This document shows positions 6,168-13,008 of a DNA stretch of 15,627 bases, one piece after another; within the stretch, counting starts at the first letter, position 1; each line of letters opens with the position of its first letter. The position numbers were made by a program, and so were the translations under genes. The stretch lies in the NCBI GenBank assembly GCA_023260815.1, contig JALQUE010000134.1, forward strand, positions 1 through 15,627, given 5' to 3'. The notes under the pieces were generated by a model, which saw nothing but the letters and a program-made list of their open reading frames with translations, had not been told where the DNA came from and did not search any database. Source of the DNA: Roseovarius sp. GTDB lineage: Bacteria; Pseudomonadota; Alphaproteobacteria; Rhodobacterales; Rhodobacteraceae.

Positions 6168-7402
6168 TGGCCCCACGCCTGCCATCATACGCACTGTTTG
6201 CGGCCCTTTTGGCGTCAGCCGGGTTGCCGCTCTATATACATGCGCCCAAGTTTTACGTGGATGAATACGGGGTGTCGTTGGCGGCGCTTGGCACGGTCCT
6301 GTTCGTGTTGCGCCTGCTGGATGTGGTCCAAGACCCTTTGCTGGGTCGGCTGGCAGACCGCATCCGCGCGCAACGCGGGCTGTCGGTGGCCATCGCGGTT
6401 CTTTTGATGGCGGGGGCGATGCTGGGCCTCTTCGCGGTCGAGCCGCTGTTCCTGCCGCTCGCATGGTTTGCCGTGATGCTGACAATCGTGTTTTCCGCGT
6501 TCAGCTATCTGACGATCTGTTTCTATGCCCAAGGCGTTTCGGCGGCAGGATACCTACCCGATCAGGGACATCTCAGGCTGGCGCGCTGGCGCGAGACCGG
6601 GGCGTTGCTTGGCATTTGCGCGGCGGCTGTCGCACCGATTGCTTTTGGTGGATATGCGGGTTTTGCAGTGGCGTTTGTCGGGCTGGCAGTGGCCGCCGTG
6701 CTGGCAATGTCTGGCCAATGGCAGGCGGCGCAAGTCGAAAGTACCGGGTTTGGTGGTGTGCTGCGCGATCCAGTCGCCCGCAAACTGCTGGCCGTGGCGC
6801 TGGTCAATGCCGCCCCCGTCGCGGTGAGTTCGACACTGTTTCTGTTCTTTGTGGAAAGCCGCTTGGATGCGCCGGGATGGGAAGGGCCTTTCCTGCTGAT
6901 GTTCTTCCTGTCGGCGGCGCTTGCCGCGCCTGTCTGGGGGCGGATGGCCGAAGGGATCGGCCCCAAGCGCGTGCTGCTTGTGGGGATGGTCCTGTCGATC
7001 GTCGCTTTCGCCGCGGCGGTGACGCTTGGCAGCGGTGATCTTTGGGCTTTTGCGGTGATCTGCGTGGCGTCGGGTGCGGCGCTTGGCGCGGATATGACCC
7101 TGCTGCCGGCGTTGTTTGCCGCACGGATGGAAAAGGTGTCGCCCGGCGCCACCGAGGCGTTTGGCCTGTGGTCTTTCGTTTCAAAATTCACTCTGGCCCT
7201 GGCGGCTGTGGCCTTGTTGCCGCTGCTGGAGTCCGGCGGCTTTCAGGCGGGGCAGGACAATGCCGACGACGCCCTGATGTTGCTGAGCCTGCTGTATGGG
7301 GCGCTGCCTTGCGTGCTCAAGCTGGTGGCGATCGGGCTGCTGGCGACGACGACAATCGACGAGACGACACTTGATATGAAAATCTTGGAAAAAGGAGCCT
7401 GA
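6167..7402 (+). CDS. MFS transporter (MFS_2 / GPH-like)
   Basis: This 411-residue protein has about twelve hydrophobic helices and the cytoplasmic loop DPLLGRLADRIRAQRG between the second and third helices, the MFS signature in the form found in GPH-type sugar:cation symporters. The helix-5 to 8 region has WRETGALLGI, and a second repeat loop reads GRMAEGIGPKRVL. The start is ATG 6167, which overlaps the previous stop (TGATG) with AGGAG at 6151-6155; a longer open frame from 6038 lies inside the DUF1365 gene and is not used. It corresponds to RSP1089 in R. sphaeroides, and no substrate is known to me. Co-expression with acyl-chain modifying enzymes makes a lipid or lipid precursor a possible cargo, which is inference only. 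Confidence 0.87.
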   Translation: MAPRLPSYALFAALLASAGLPLYIHAPKFYVDEYGVSLAALGTVLFVLRLLDVVQDPLLGRLADRIRAQRGLSVAIAVLLMAGAMLGLFAVEPLFLPLAWFAVMLTIVFSAFSYLTICFYAQGVSAAGYLPDQGHLRLARWRETGALLGICAAAVAPIAFGGYAGFAVAFVGLAVAAVLAMSGQWQAAQVESTGFGGVLRDPVARKLLAVALVNAAPVAVSSTLFLFFVESRLDAPGWEGPFLLMFFLSAALAAPVWGRMAEGIGPKRVLLVGMVLSIVAFAAAVTLGSGDLWAFAVICVASGAALGADMTLLPALFAARMEKVSPGATEAFGLWSFVSKFTLALAAVALLPLLESGGFQAGQDNADDALMLLSLLYGALPCVLKLVAIGLLATTTIDETTLDMKILEKGA

Positions 7403-7406
7403 GCCA

Positions 7407-7970
7407 ATGAGTGCGTTCATGTACGTCGCCTTGGGTGCGGCCCTCATTCTGGTGCTGGCCGTTCTCAAAGAACGGTTCGCCGGATTTACCGCGCAGACGC
7501 CCGAGGATTACGCCGGGCAGGAGCCGCATTTCGATCTGCGCCACTATCTGAATGGCCCGATCAAATGCGAAGGCGTGATCTATGGCCCTCTGGGGCGTGT
7601 GGCCTCGCGGTTCACGGCTGATTTCGAGGCGCATTGGGATGGCAATCACGGGGTGATGAAAGAGCATTTCCTCTATGACAGCGGCAATACGCAGGATCGA
7701 GAATGGCGGCTGACCCTGAGCAATGACGGCACCATTCGGGCCGAGGCCGATGATCTGGTCGGTGTCGGCAGCGGGCAACAGGCCGGACCGGCCGTGCGGC
7801 TGGACTACCGTATCCGGATGCCGAAAGAGGCAGGGGGGCATGTTCTGGGTGTGACGGACTGGATGTATCTGGCCCCCAATGGCGTGGTTGTGAACCGCAG
7901 CCAGTTCCGCAAGTTTGGCATCAAGGTGGCTGAATTGGTGGCCACCATGCGCAAGGTGACCCCCGCGTGA
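7407..7970 (+). CDS. DUF3833 family protein, N-terminally membrane anchored
   Basis: A 187-residue protein starts at ATG 7407, 4 nt after the MFS stop, with AAAGGAG (7391-7397) as ribosome binding site. Residues 4-20 (FMYVALGAALILVLAVL) form a hydrophobic anchor or uncleaved signal. The remainder is predicted beta-rich with alternating polar residues (GPIKCEGVIYGPLGRVASRF, FLYDSGNTQDREWRL, MYLAPNGVVVNRS), the DUF3833 pattern, reminiscent of lipocalin-like barrels. Such a domain on the periplasmic face could handle lipids, but no activity is established. It corresponds to RSP1088. The stop codon overlaps the SDR start (TGATG). Confidence 0.85.
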   Translation: MSAFMYVALGAALILVLAVLKERFAGFTAQTPEDYAGQEPHFDLRHYLNGPIKCEGVIYGPLGRVASRFTADFEAHWDGNHGVMKEHFLYDSGNTQDREWRLTLSNDGTIRAEADDLVGVGSGQQAGPAVRLDYRIRMPKEAGGHVLGVTDWMYLAPNGVVVNRSQFRKFGIKVAELVATMRKVTPA

Positions 7971-8701
7971 TGGAGTGGATTGGCAAGCGATACTGGCTGG
8001 TCGGCGCCAGCGAAGGTCTGGGTCTGGCGCTGGCCCACAAGTTGAACGCGGCGGGGGCCGAGGTGATTGTGTCGGGTCGTAACAAAGCCCGTCTGGACGA
8101 GGTGGTGGCCGAGCTACCGGGACGCGCAAGGGCGGTTGCCGTCGATGTGGGCGACGATGCGAGCGTCGCGCAAGCTGCTGAAGAGGTTGGTGAAATAGAC
8201 GGCATGGTGTTTATCGCCGGTGTCTATTGGCCCATGCCCGCGACCGAGTGGAACCCCGAGCAGGTGACTGCGATGGCCAATGTCAACTTCACGGGGGCTG
8301 TGCGGGTTCTGGGCCATGTCGTGCCGCAAATGGTGGCGCGCGATGCGGGCCATATCGTGATGACCGGGTCGCTTGCGGGCTTCCGGGGGCTGCCCGGTGC
8401 GGTGGGGTATGGGGCGTCGAAGGCGGGGGTGATGTCGCTGACCGAATCGCTGCGGGCTGATCTGTGGCGGACGGGGGTTAGGGTCCAGCTTGCCAATCCG
8501 GGGTTCATCAAGACGCGGTTGACGGACAAGAACCAGTTTCACATGCCGTTCCTGATGACACCCGAGCAGGCGGCGCAGGAGATGTTCGAGCTGATGTGCG
8601 ATCAGGCGGCCTTTGACCGAAGCTTCCCCGGTCTGTTCAGCCTTGTTTTTCGGATGTCGCGGTTTTTGCCGAACTGGCTCTATTATCGGCTGTTTGCGTA
8701 G
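7970..8701 (+). CDS. Short-chain dehydrogenase/reductase
   Basis: This is a 243-residue classical SDR. The cofactor motif is VGASEGLG (G12, G16, G18), then FIAG (81-84, replacing the usual NNAG), NVNFTG with Asn105, catalytic Ser134 (MTGS), and Tyr147 and Lys151 in YGASK. All four catalytic positions are kept, so it should be an active NAD(P)-dependent oxidoreductase. The C-terminus (FSLVFRMSRFLPNWLYYRLF) is hydrophobic and may bind a membrane or lipid. The start is ATG 7970, overlapping the DUF3833 stop; a GTG one codon earlier is possible. It corresponds to RSP1087 and is the last gene of the conserved five-gene block. The substrate is unknown, and a fatty-acyl or sterol-like compound would fit its neighbours. 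Confidence 0.9.
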   Translation: MEWIGKRYWLVGASEGLGLALAHKLNAAGAEVIVSGRNKARLDEVVAELPGRARAVAVDVGDDASVAQAAEEVGEIDGMVFIAGVYWPMPATEWNPEQVTAMANVNFTGAVRVLGHVVPQMVARDAGHIVMTGSLAGFRGLPGAVGYGASKAGVMSLTESLRADLWRTGVRVQLANPGFIKTRLTDKNQFHMPFLMTPEQAAQEMFELMCDQAAFDRSFPGLFSLVFRMSRFLPNWLYYRLFA

Positions 8702-8766
8702 GATCAAAGACGCCGGACGCGCCGCCGGTCCATCCTGTTGCATGAACTGCGAACAGGAGAGGCAAA

Positions 8767-9093
8767 ATGCTGGACATAAGCACATACAAGGTCGCGCAAG
8801 TCGTTCTTATGGCACGAGAATTAGGGCGTGCGGAACCTGAATTGCGGGCTTTCATCGACCGGCTGACCGAAGAGGAACAAGCCAGTCTTGTGGCCCTGAT
8901 GTGGATCGGGCGCGAAAGCTTTGGCGCGGATGAATTGGAAGAAGCCAAGCGCACGGCCATGTCCGAGGCGACAACGCCCACGGCGGATTACCTGCTGGGG
9001 ACACCGCATCTGTCGGACCACCTGGAGAACGGGATGGACGAGCTGGGGATTTCGTTGGTTGATGACGAGGACGATCTGATGCGCGGCGGGTGA
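8767..9093 (+). CDS. DUF3775 family protein
   Basis: A 108-residue acidic protein starts at ATG 8767 behind AGGAG (8755-8759). It has the DUF3775 signature segments ELRAFIDRLTEEEQASLVAL (26-45), MWIGR, EEAKRTA and YLLGTPHLSDHLENGMDELG (about 75-94). It is predicted to be soluble and helical, without cysteines or membrane segments. The function of the family is unknown to me. It begins 65 nt after the SDR gene on the same strand, so it may be read through from the sigma-E operon or have its own promoter; I see no sigma-E-like motif in the gap. Confidence 0.82.
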   Translation: MLDISTYKVAQVVLMARELGRAEPELRAFIDRLTEEEQASLVALMWIGRESFGADELEEAKRTAMSEATTPTADYLLGTPHLSDHLENGMDELGISLVDDEDDLMRGG

Positions 9094-9140
9094 GCGCCGA
9101 GACTCAGGTTAACACGCAGATATAAAACAAAAATCCTGTT

Positions 9141-9184
9141 CGGTATCGCGTCGGTATGACGTCGGTATCGCGTCGGTGTGCGGC
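9141..9184 (+). repeat. 11-bp tandem repeat, about four copies
   Basis: Units 9141-9151, 9152-9162, 9163-9173 and 9174-9184 share CGGTATCGCGT with one to four changes; units 1 and 3 are identical. They follow an A/T-rich stretch (9119-9136, containing TATAAAACAAAAA) in the noncoding gap between DUF3775 and the GcvT-like gene. Confidence 0.85.
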
Positions 9185-9240
9185 ACCGGGCAAGGGCGCT
9201 TTAACCGGTCGCGCGTTGCGGCGCAGGCGCGCGCCCCTCA

Positions 9241-9338
9241 CCAGACCGTGATTGCGGATATTGTCGTTTGTCATTTCGACTCAGCCTGACGGTCTGGCAG
9301 GCTGATGCGGAACCCACCCCGGTCAAGGGAGGTCCGCG
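9241..9338 (+). promoter_or_regulatory. Possible structured 5' leader of the GcvT-like gene
   Basis: Three complementary sets are visible. An 8-bp perfect dyad (9281-9288 with 9298-9305) has a 9-nt loop. That loop (9289-9297, ACGGTCTGG) is fully complementary to 9241-9249 (CCAGACCGT). Then 9307-9314 pairs with 9331-9337 (one bulged A), which would cover part of the strong ribosome binding site (AAGGGAGG, 9325-9332). The dyad may instead be a protein operator. It matches no riboswitch class that I recognise. Confidence 0.45.
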
Positions 9339-10658
9339 ATGACGGCACATGACAGGTTTCACCCCAACGTTCCGAGCGTCGATCAGTCCGACAGGAGGGT
9401 GCCGCGCAATCTGCGGCAATCGGGATCGACCCCGGTGGAGATGCTGATTTCCACACGCGTCAGAAAATCGCCCTTCTGGCATCTGTCGATCGAGGCGGGC
9501 TGCTGGCGCGCGACGGTCTATAACCGGATGTATCACCCGCGCGGCTATGTGAAGCCCGAGCACGGTGGCGCGATGGCCGAGTATGATGCGCTGGTCAATC
9601 GCGTGACCATGTGGAATGTCGCGGTCGAGCGTCAGATCAGGGTGCGGGGGCCGGATGCGGAGGCGTTCGTGAATCGTGTCATCACCCGCGACGCCACAAA
9701 GATCGCACCGATGCGGGGGAAATACACCATCCTGTGCAATGAAAAGGGCGGCATCCTGAACGATCCGGTGCTGTTGCGGCTGGATCGGGACGAGTTCTGG
9801 TTCTCGATCTCGGACAGCGATCTGCAATTGTGGCTGGAGGGGGTGAATGTCGGGCTTGGCCATGATGTGGAGATTGCCGAGCTGGACGTCGCCACGGTGC
9901 AGATACAAGGGCCATTATCCGAAGACCTGATGGAGGATCTGTTCGGCGAGGATGTCCGCGAGCTGGAGTATTACGAATTGATGGAGGCCGAGATCTCGGG
10001 GTGTCCGGTGGTCATCAGCCAGACGGGATTTTCCGGCGAGAAGGGATATGAGATCTACCTGCGTGATGCGTCGCTGCATGCCGAGGCGTTGTGGTATGCG
10101 GTTCTGGGAAAGGGCGCGCGTTTTGGATTGCGCGTCATTGCGCCGGCGCATCATCGCCGGATCGCGGCGGGCATCCTGTCCTGGGGGCAGGACATGGATG
10201 CCGAGACATCGCCCTTTCAGGTCAATCTGGATTATCAGGTGCCGCGCCGTAAGGACGCCGATTACATCGGGCGCGCGGCCCTTGAGGCGCAGCGCGCCGA
10301 GATCGACGCCGGGCGTTATCCCTTCAAGCTGAAGCTGGCGGGGTTGCGCATGGGTGGTGCGCCGATCACCGATTATGCACCGGATTTCTGGCTGGTCACC
10401 ACGCCCGAGGGCGCGCGTGTGGGTTATGTCACGTCGCCGTGGTGGTCGCCCGAGTTGGGGTGCAATATCGGGCTGGCCCATGTGCCGCCCGAGATGACCG
10501 GGATCGGCACCGAATTGCGCGTGCAACTGCCGGAAACACTGGCCGAGGTGTCGGGCCAGCCGGTCGCCGCCGAGGTGGTCGACGTGCCGTTCCGGCCTTC
10601 GGCCCATCCCAGTGCCCGCGAACAGGCGCGCGCTGCTGGCCGGGATTGGGCCGGCTGA
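9339..10658 (+). CDS. GcvT/DmdA-like aminomethyltransferase-family protein
   Basis: This 439-residue protein has the folate-binding aminomethyltransferase fold. The N-terminal part (about 38-65) resembles DmdA-type proteins (STRVRKSPFWHLS...ATVYNRM). The GcvT domain spans about 75-320 with ERQIRVRGPDAEAFVN, KYTILCNEKGGILNDPV, TGFSGEKGYEIYL (229-241) and LSWGQDMDAETSPFQVNL (280-297). The C-terminal barrel (about 325-425) has PWWSPELGCNIGLAHV. The family moves one-carbon groups from amines, dimethylsulfoniopropionate or methyl ethers to tetrahydrofolate. The relation to true DmdA is moderate and the protein is about 75 residues longer than the DmdA I recall, so I do not name the substrate. The ATG 9339 start is supported by AAGGGAGG with 6-nt spacing. 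It stands alone behind a 245-nt leader. Confidence 0.87.
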   Translation: MTAHDRFHPNVPSVDQSDRRVPRNLRQSGSTPVEMLISTRVRKSPFWHLSIEAGCWRATVYNRMYHPRGYVKPEHGGAMAEYDALVNRVTMWNVAVERQIRVRGPDAEAFVNRVITRDATKIAPMRGKYTILCNEKGGILNDPVLLRLDRDEFWFSISDSDLQLWLEGVNVGLGHDVEIAELDVATVQIQGPLSEDLMEDLFGEDVRELEYYELMEAEISGCPVVISQTGFSGEKGYEIYLRDASLHAEALWYAVLGKGARFGLRVIAPAHHRRIAAGILSWGQDMDAETSPFQVNLDYQVPRRKDADYIGRAALEAQRAEIDAGRYPFKLKLAGLRMGGAPITDYAPDFWLVTTPEGARVGYVTSPWWSPELGCNIGLAHVPPEMTGIGTELRVQLPETLAEVSGQPVAAEVVDVPFRPSAHPSAREQARAAGRDWAG

Positions 10659-10663
10659 GCGGC

Positions 10664-10710
10664 AAAAAAACAGGCCCGGCGTTTGATCGCCTTGGGGCGC
10701 GCCGGGCCTG
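10664..10710 (-). terminator. Terminator of the minus-strand operon
   Basis: The arms 10671-10681 and 10700-10710 (CAGGCCCGGCG / CGCCGGGCCTG) form a perfect 11-bp stem with an 18-nt loop. On the minus strand the stem is followed by seven T (A-tract at 10664-10670), 84 nt after the last stop codon of that operon. The stem has no T-tract on the plus strand, so it would serve the GcvT-like gene poorly. Confidence 0.82.
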
Positions 10711-10793
10711 CATGGGTACACACGAAACAAATGGCCGATTCCCCTGATCATGGCCGGTGTGCCGGGTCATGGCCAGGGGATGGAGGGAGGGTA

Positions 10794-11936
10794 TCAAGCC
10801 ATGTGATCTACCACTTGCAAGTGCTGTGCCAAGCTGTCGACCTCGTCCAGGAAGCGCGAGACGAGTTTTGGGTCATGCGGTGCGGGGCTGACGCCTGCGG
10901 GGATTTCGCGGTTGAGAACCGCCTCGACGGCGAGCGAGACCGGGATCGACACCAGACGCGCCATGGCGGTGCCGCGCGCATCGCCCCAGGCGTCCATCAC
11001 ATAGGTCTTGTGCCAGACAGGTTTGCCATCGCGTTCGGCCTTGAGCGAGACGCAAAGCACCACGCGGTCAGGCTCGCCCTCGTCATAGGCGTTTTCGGCC
11101 CAGAATTGATCCGACATTTCCTTGAGGCGGGCGTCGCCGGCCTCGCCCTTGAGGGTTTCGATCTCGGTGAAGATATCGGCCCATGCCTCGGACCAGCCAT
11201 TGAGGCGCAGGGTGCCGCGCACGAAATCCTTGATCCGCCACTCGGGATCGAAGCGGTAATCGGCGATGAAGGGCAGGGAATCGCGGTTGGGATAAACCTC
11301 GAAGGTTTCGGGCTGCGGCAAGGGCGCGGTGTAACTGCTGAGGGCGTCCCACGGCCGCGCCACGTTCAGTTCGGCGTAGTTGCGGATCGATCGCGAGGGC
11401 GAGCGCAGCGCCTTGAGCACGCCAAGCGGTGACCAGCTGAACTTGTAGCGGAAGGGGTTGGGATGCTTGGGGATGCCGCCGCAATAGGAGATGAAGCTGA
11501 GGTCGTTGCCCGCGTCGACCGCCGAAGAGGCGGTATACTCGGCCACAAGGTGATGCGCCATCAGGTGATCGATGCCGGGGTCCAGGCCGATTTCGTTGAC
11601 GCAGGCCACACCGGCGGCGCGGGCGGCATCGTCCAGCGCGCGCATCTCGGGGGCGATATAGGACGAGCTGACGAAATGCGCCTGATGTGCGATGCAGAGT
11701 TCGGCCAGCGGCACATGCCAGTCCCCCGGCAGCATCGAGACCACCAGATCGCCCTTGCGCAGCATCCCGGCAAGCCGGTCGATGTCAAAGGCATGGATGT
11801 CGTCGGTCAGGTCGCCGACAGCGTCGCGGGCTTTGTCGGTCGTGCGGTTCCAGACGGTCACGTCATGGCCGGCCTCGATCAGGCGGCGCAGGCCTGGGAT
11901 GGCCGAAAGGCCGGTGCCGCACCAGTGGATTGTCAT
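10794..11936 (-). CDS. Saccharopine reductase-like protein (fungal LYS9 type)
   Basis: This 380-residue protein resembles yeast Lys9 over most of its length. It has a Rossmann start (IHWCGTGLSAIPGLRRLI, residues 3-20), SSSYIAPEMRAL (90-101), the signature NEIGLDPGIDHL (114-125), SYCGGIPKHPNPFRYKFSW (150-168), VYPNRDS (214-220) and a C-terminal return to the cofactor domain. Lys9 reversibly couples aminoadipate semialdehyde and glutamate to saccharopine with NADPH; carboxynorspermidine dehydrogenase is a related alternative. The ATG 11936 start has an ideal Shine-Dalgarno, AAGGAGGT (11950-11943 on the minus strand), placed in the end of the upstream gene only 2 nt away. Pairing with a LYS1-type gene favours saccharopine as the shared metabolite. 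It is the last gene of the operon. Confidence 0.85.
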   Translation of the reverse strand: MTIHWCGTGLSAIPGLRRLIEAGHDVTVWNRTTDKARDAVGDLTDDIHAFDIDRLAGMLRKGDLVVSMLPGDWHVPLAELCIAHQAHFVSSSYIAPEMRALDDAARAAGVACVNEIGLDPGIDHLMAHHLVAEYTASSAVDAGNDLSFISYCGGIPKHPNPFRYKFSWSPLGVLKALRSPSRSIRNYAELNVARPWDALSSYTAPLPQPETFEVYPNRDSLPFIADYRFDPEWRIKDFVRGTLRLNGWSEAWADIFTEIETLKGEAGDARLKEMSDQFWAENAYDEGEPDRVVLCVSLKAERDGKPVWHKTYVMDAWGDARGTAMARLVSIPVSLAVEAVLNREIPAGVSPAPHDPKLVSRFLDEVDSLAQHLQVVDHMA

Positions 11937-11938
11937 GG

Positions 11939-12994
11939 TCAGACCTCCTTCATGTGTTGGTCGAATGTGGCTTTGGCCCGGCCCCAGACGCCCGTGTCCA
12001 GCGCGTCGAGCGTCAGCAGGGAGGGCAGGAGCTGGGCCGCGTAATCCAGCGAGGATTCCAGTGGCAGAAGCGACGGCAGATTGTCGATCGCCATGACATC
12101 CAGGGGCGGGGCGTCCTGCACGCGGGTGACGGGTGCGTCCCATGTGGTGGCGGCGGAATAGACCGGGACAGGGTTGTAATCGCTGTCGGGATCGCAGGCG
12201 ACGTCACCGATCACGGTCAGGCGGCGGTCTTGGGTCAGGGCGCTGCGCGGCACGAAGACGGGTGTGCCGGGGTGCGCGAAGATGCAGTTGAGAAAGATGT
12301 CATGGGTCAGGATGGCGGGGAATGGCCCGCCATGCGCGGTTTCGGCCATGTCCCATCTTGTGGGGGTCACGCCCATCGCGCTGCACAGATCGGCGGCACC
12401 GCTGCCCACCCGGCCAAGGGCGCCGATCACGATGGCCGAGGGCCGTGCGGCGCCGGTGGCGTCAAGCCGCGCCCCAAGATCGGCCAGCAGCGCATCCTTT
12501 TCGGCAAAGGCCGACACAGGCGGGCAAAGGCCGCCCTGTCGTTGCGCGGCCCAGGCCATCAGGCTGACGGCGGCCCCGGCATAGCCCGCCCAATAGCCGA
12601 ACGCCGCAACCCGGCGGCCATCGGGATCGACGAGGTATTCCAGATCATAAAGCGTGCCGCCCCCGGCCTTGAACCGTTCGAGAAGGCGGCGGCCCGCATG
12701 TTGGCCCTTGAAGGCATGGCCGAACATGATGTGGCGATGCGGCAGCGGCGTGCCGTCATCGGGCAGTTCCTTGAGGCCGAAGATGATCGCATCGGTGGGC
12801 GCGTCGGGCCACGTGTTTTCCGGGGCGATCGCACAGCCCGCCGCGCGGTATTCGTCGATCGGAATGATACGTGTCCGGCTGTCTTCGACCGTGACGGAGA
12901 GGCCATGGGCGATCAGGGTCGCGGCCCCCTCGGGCGTGAGGCCGGTGCGGTCTTCGTTGGCGCGCTGCTCGGCGCGGAGCCACAGATGGGTCAT
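11939..12994 (-). CDS. Saccharopine dehydrogenase (NAD+, L-lysine-forming; fungal LYS1 type)
   Basis: This 351-residue protein follows yeast Lys1 closely. The N-terminal AlaDH/PNT-like domain has RANEDRTGLTPE (11-22), FGLKELPDDGTPL (72-84, Lys75 at the position of catalytic Lys77) and IMFGHAFKGQ (89-98, His93 matching His96). A second Rossmann motif is VIGALGRVGSGA (189-200). The end has HDIFLNCIF, DYNPVPVYSAATTW, AIDNLPSLLP and VWGRAKATFDQH, all Lys1 hallmarks. The enzyme interconverts saccharopine with lysine and 2-oxoglutarate using NAD. ATG 12994 has AGGGAA just upstream; the longer frame to 13126 runs into the GST gene. Whether it makes or degrades lysine is unclear, since Rhodobacteraceae normally make lysine by the diaminopimelate route. 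Confidence 0.9.
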   Translation of the reverse strand: MTHLWLRAEQRANEDRTGLTPEGAATLIAHGLSVTVEDSRTRIIPIDEYRAAGCAIAPENTWPDAPTDAIIFGLKELPDDGTPLPHRHIMFGHAFKGQHAGRRLLERFKAGGGTLYDLEYLVDPDGRRVAAFGYWAGYAGAAVSLMAWAAQRQGGLCPPVSAFAEKDALLADLGARLDATGAARPSAIVIGALGRVGSGAADLCSAMGVTPTRWDMAETAHGGPFPAILTHDIFLNCIFAHPGTPVFVPRSALTQDRRLTVIGDVACDPDSDYNPVPVYSAATTWDAPVTRVQDAPPLDVMAIDNLPSLLPLESSLDYAAQLLPSLLTLDALDTGVWGRAKATFDQHMKEV

Positions 12995-13008
12995 TGCGCT
13001 TCCCTGTC

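Noticed and set aside
5331..6485. Minus-strand open frame of 384 codons opposite the DUF1365 and MFS genes
   Set aside because: It is a shadow of two genes with family motifs and crosses their junction; composition is Arg/Pro-rich.
8671..8706. TGATCC-N18-TAGAGC on the minus strand at the end of the SDR gene
   Set aside because: It resembles a sigma-E promoter but the -10 is poor and it would transcribe antisense into its own operon with no gene to drive; a six-base match is expected by chance in 15 kb.
9241..9338. Known riboswitch (glycine, SAM-II, SAM/SAH or SAH class) before the GcvT-like gene
   Set aside because: I could not find the conserved sequence cores of these classes; only generic pairing is visible, so the leader is reported as an unassigned structure.
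9094..9338. Short ORF of 31 codons starting at ATG 9157 in the leader
   Set aside because: It has no ribosome binding site, is built from the tandem repeat and is Arg-rich without a recognisable pattern.
10741..10779. Possible second hairpin CCCCTG...CAGGGG after the minus-strand operon
   Set aside because: There are only 6 bp with a long loop, no T-tract on either strand, and a much better terminator lies nearby at 10664-10710.
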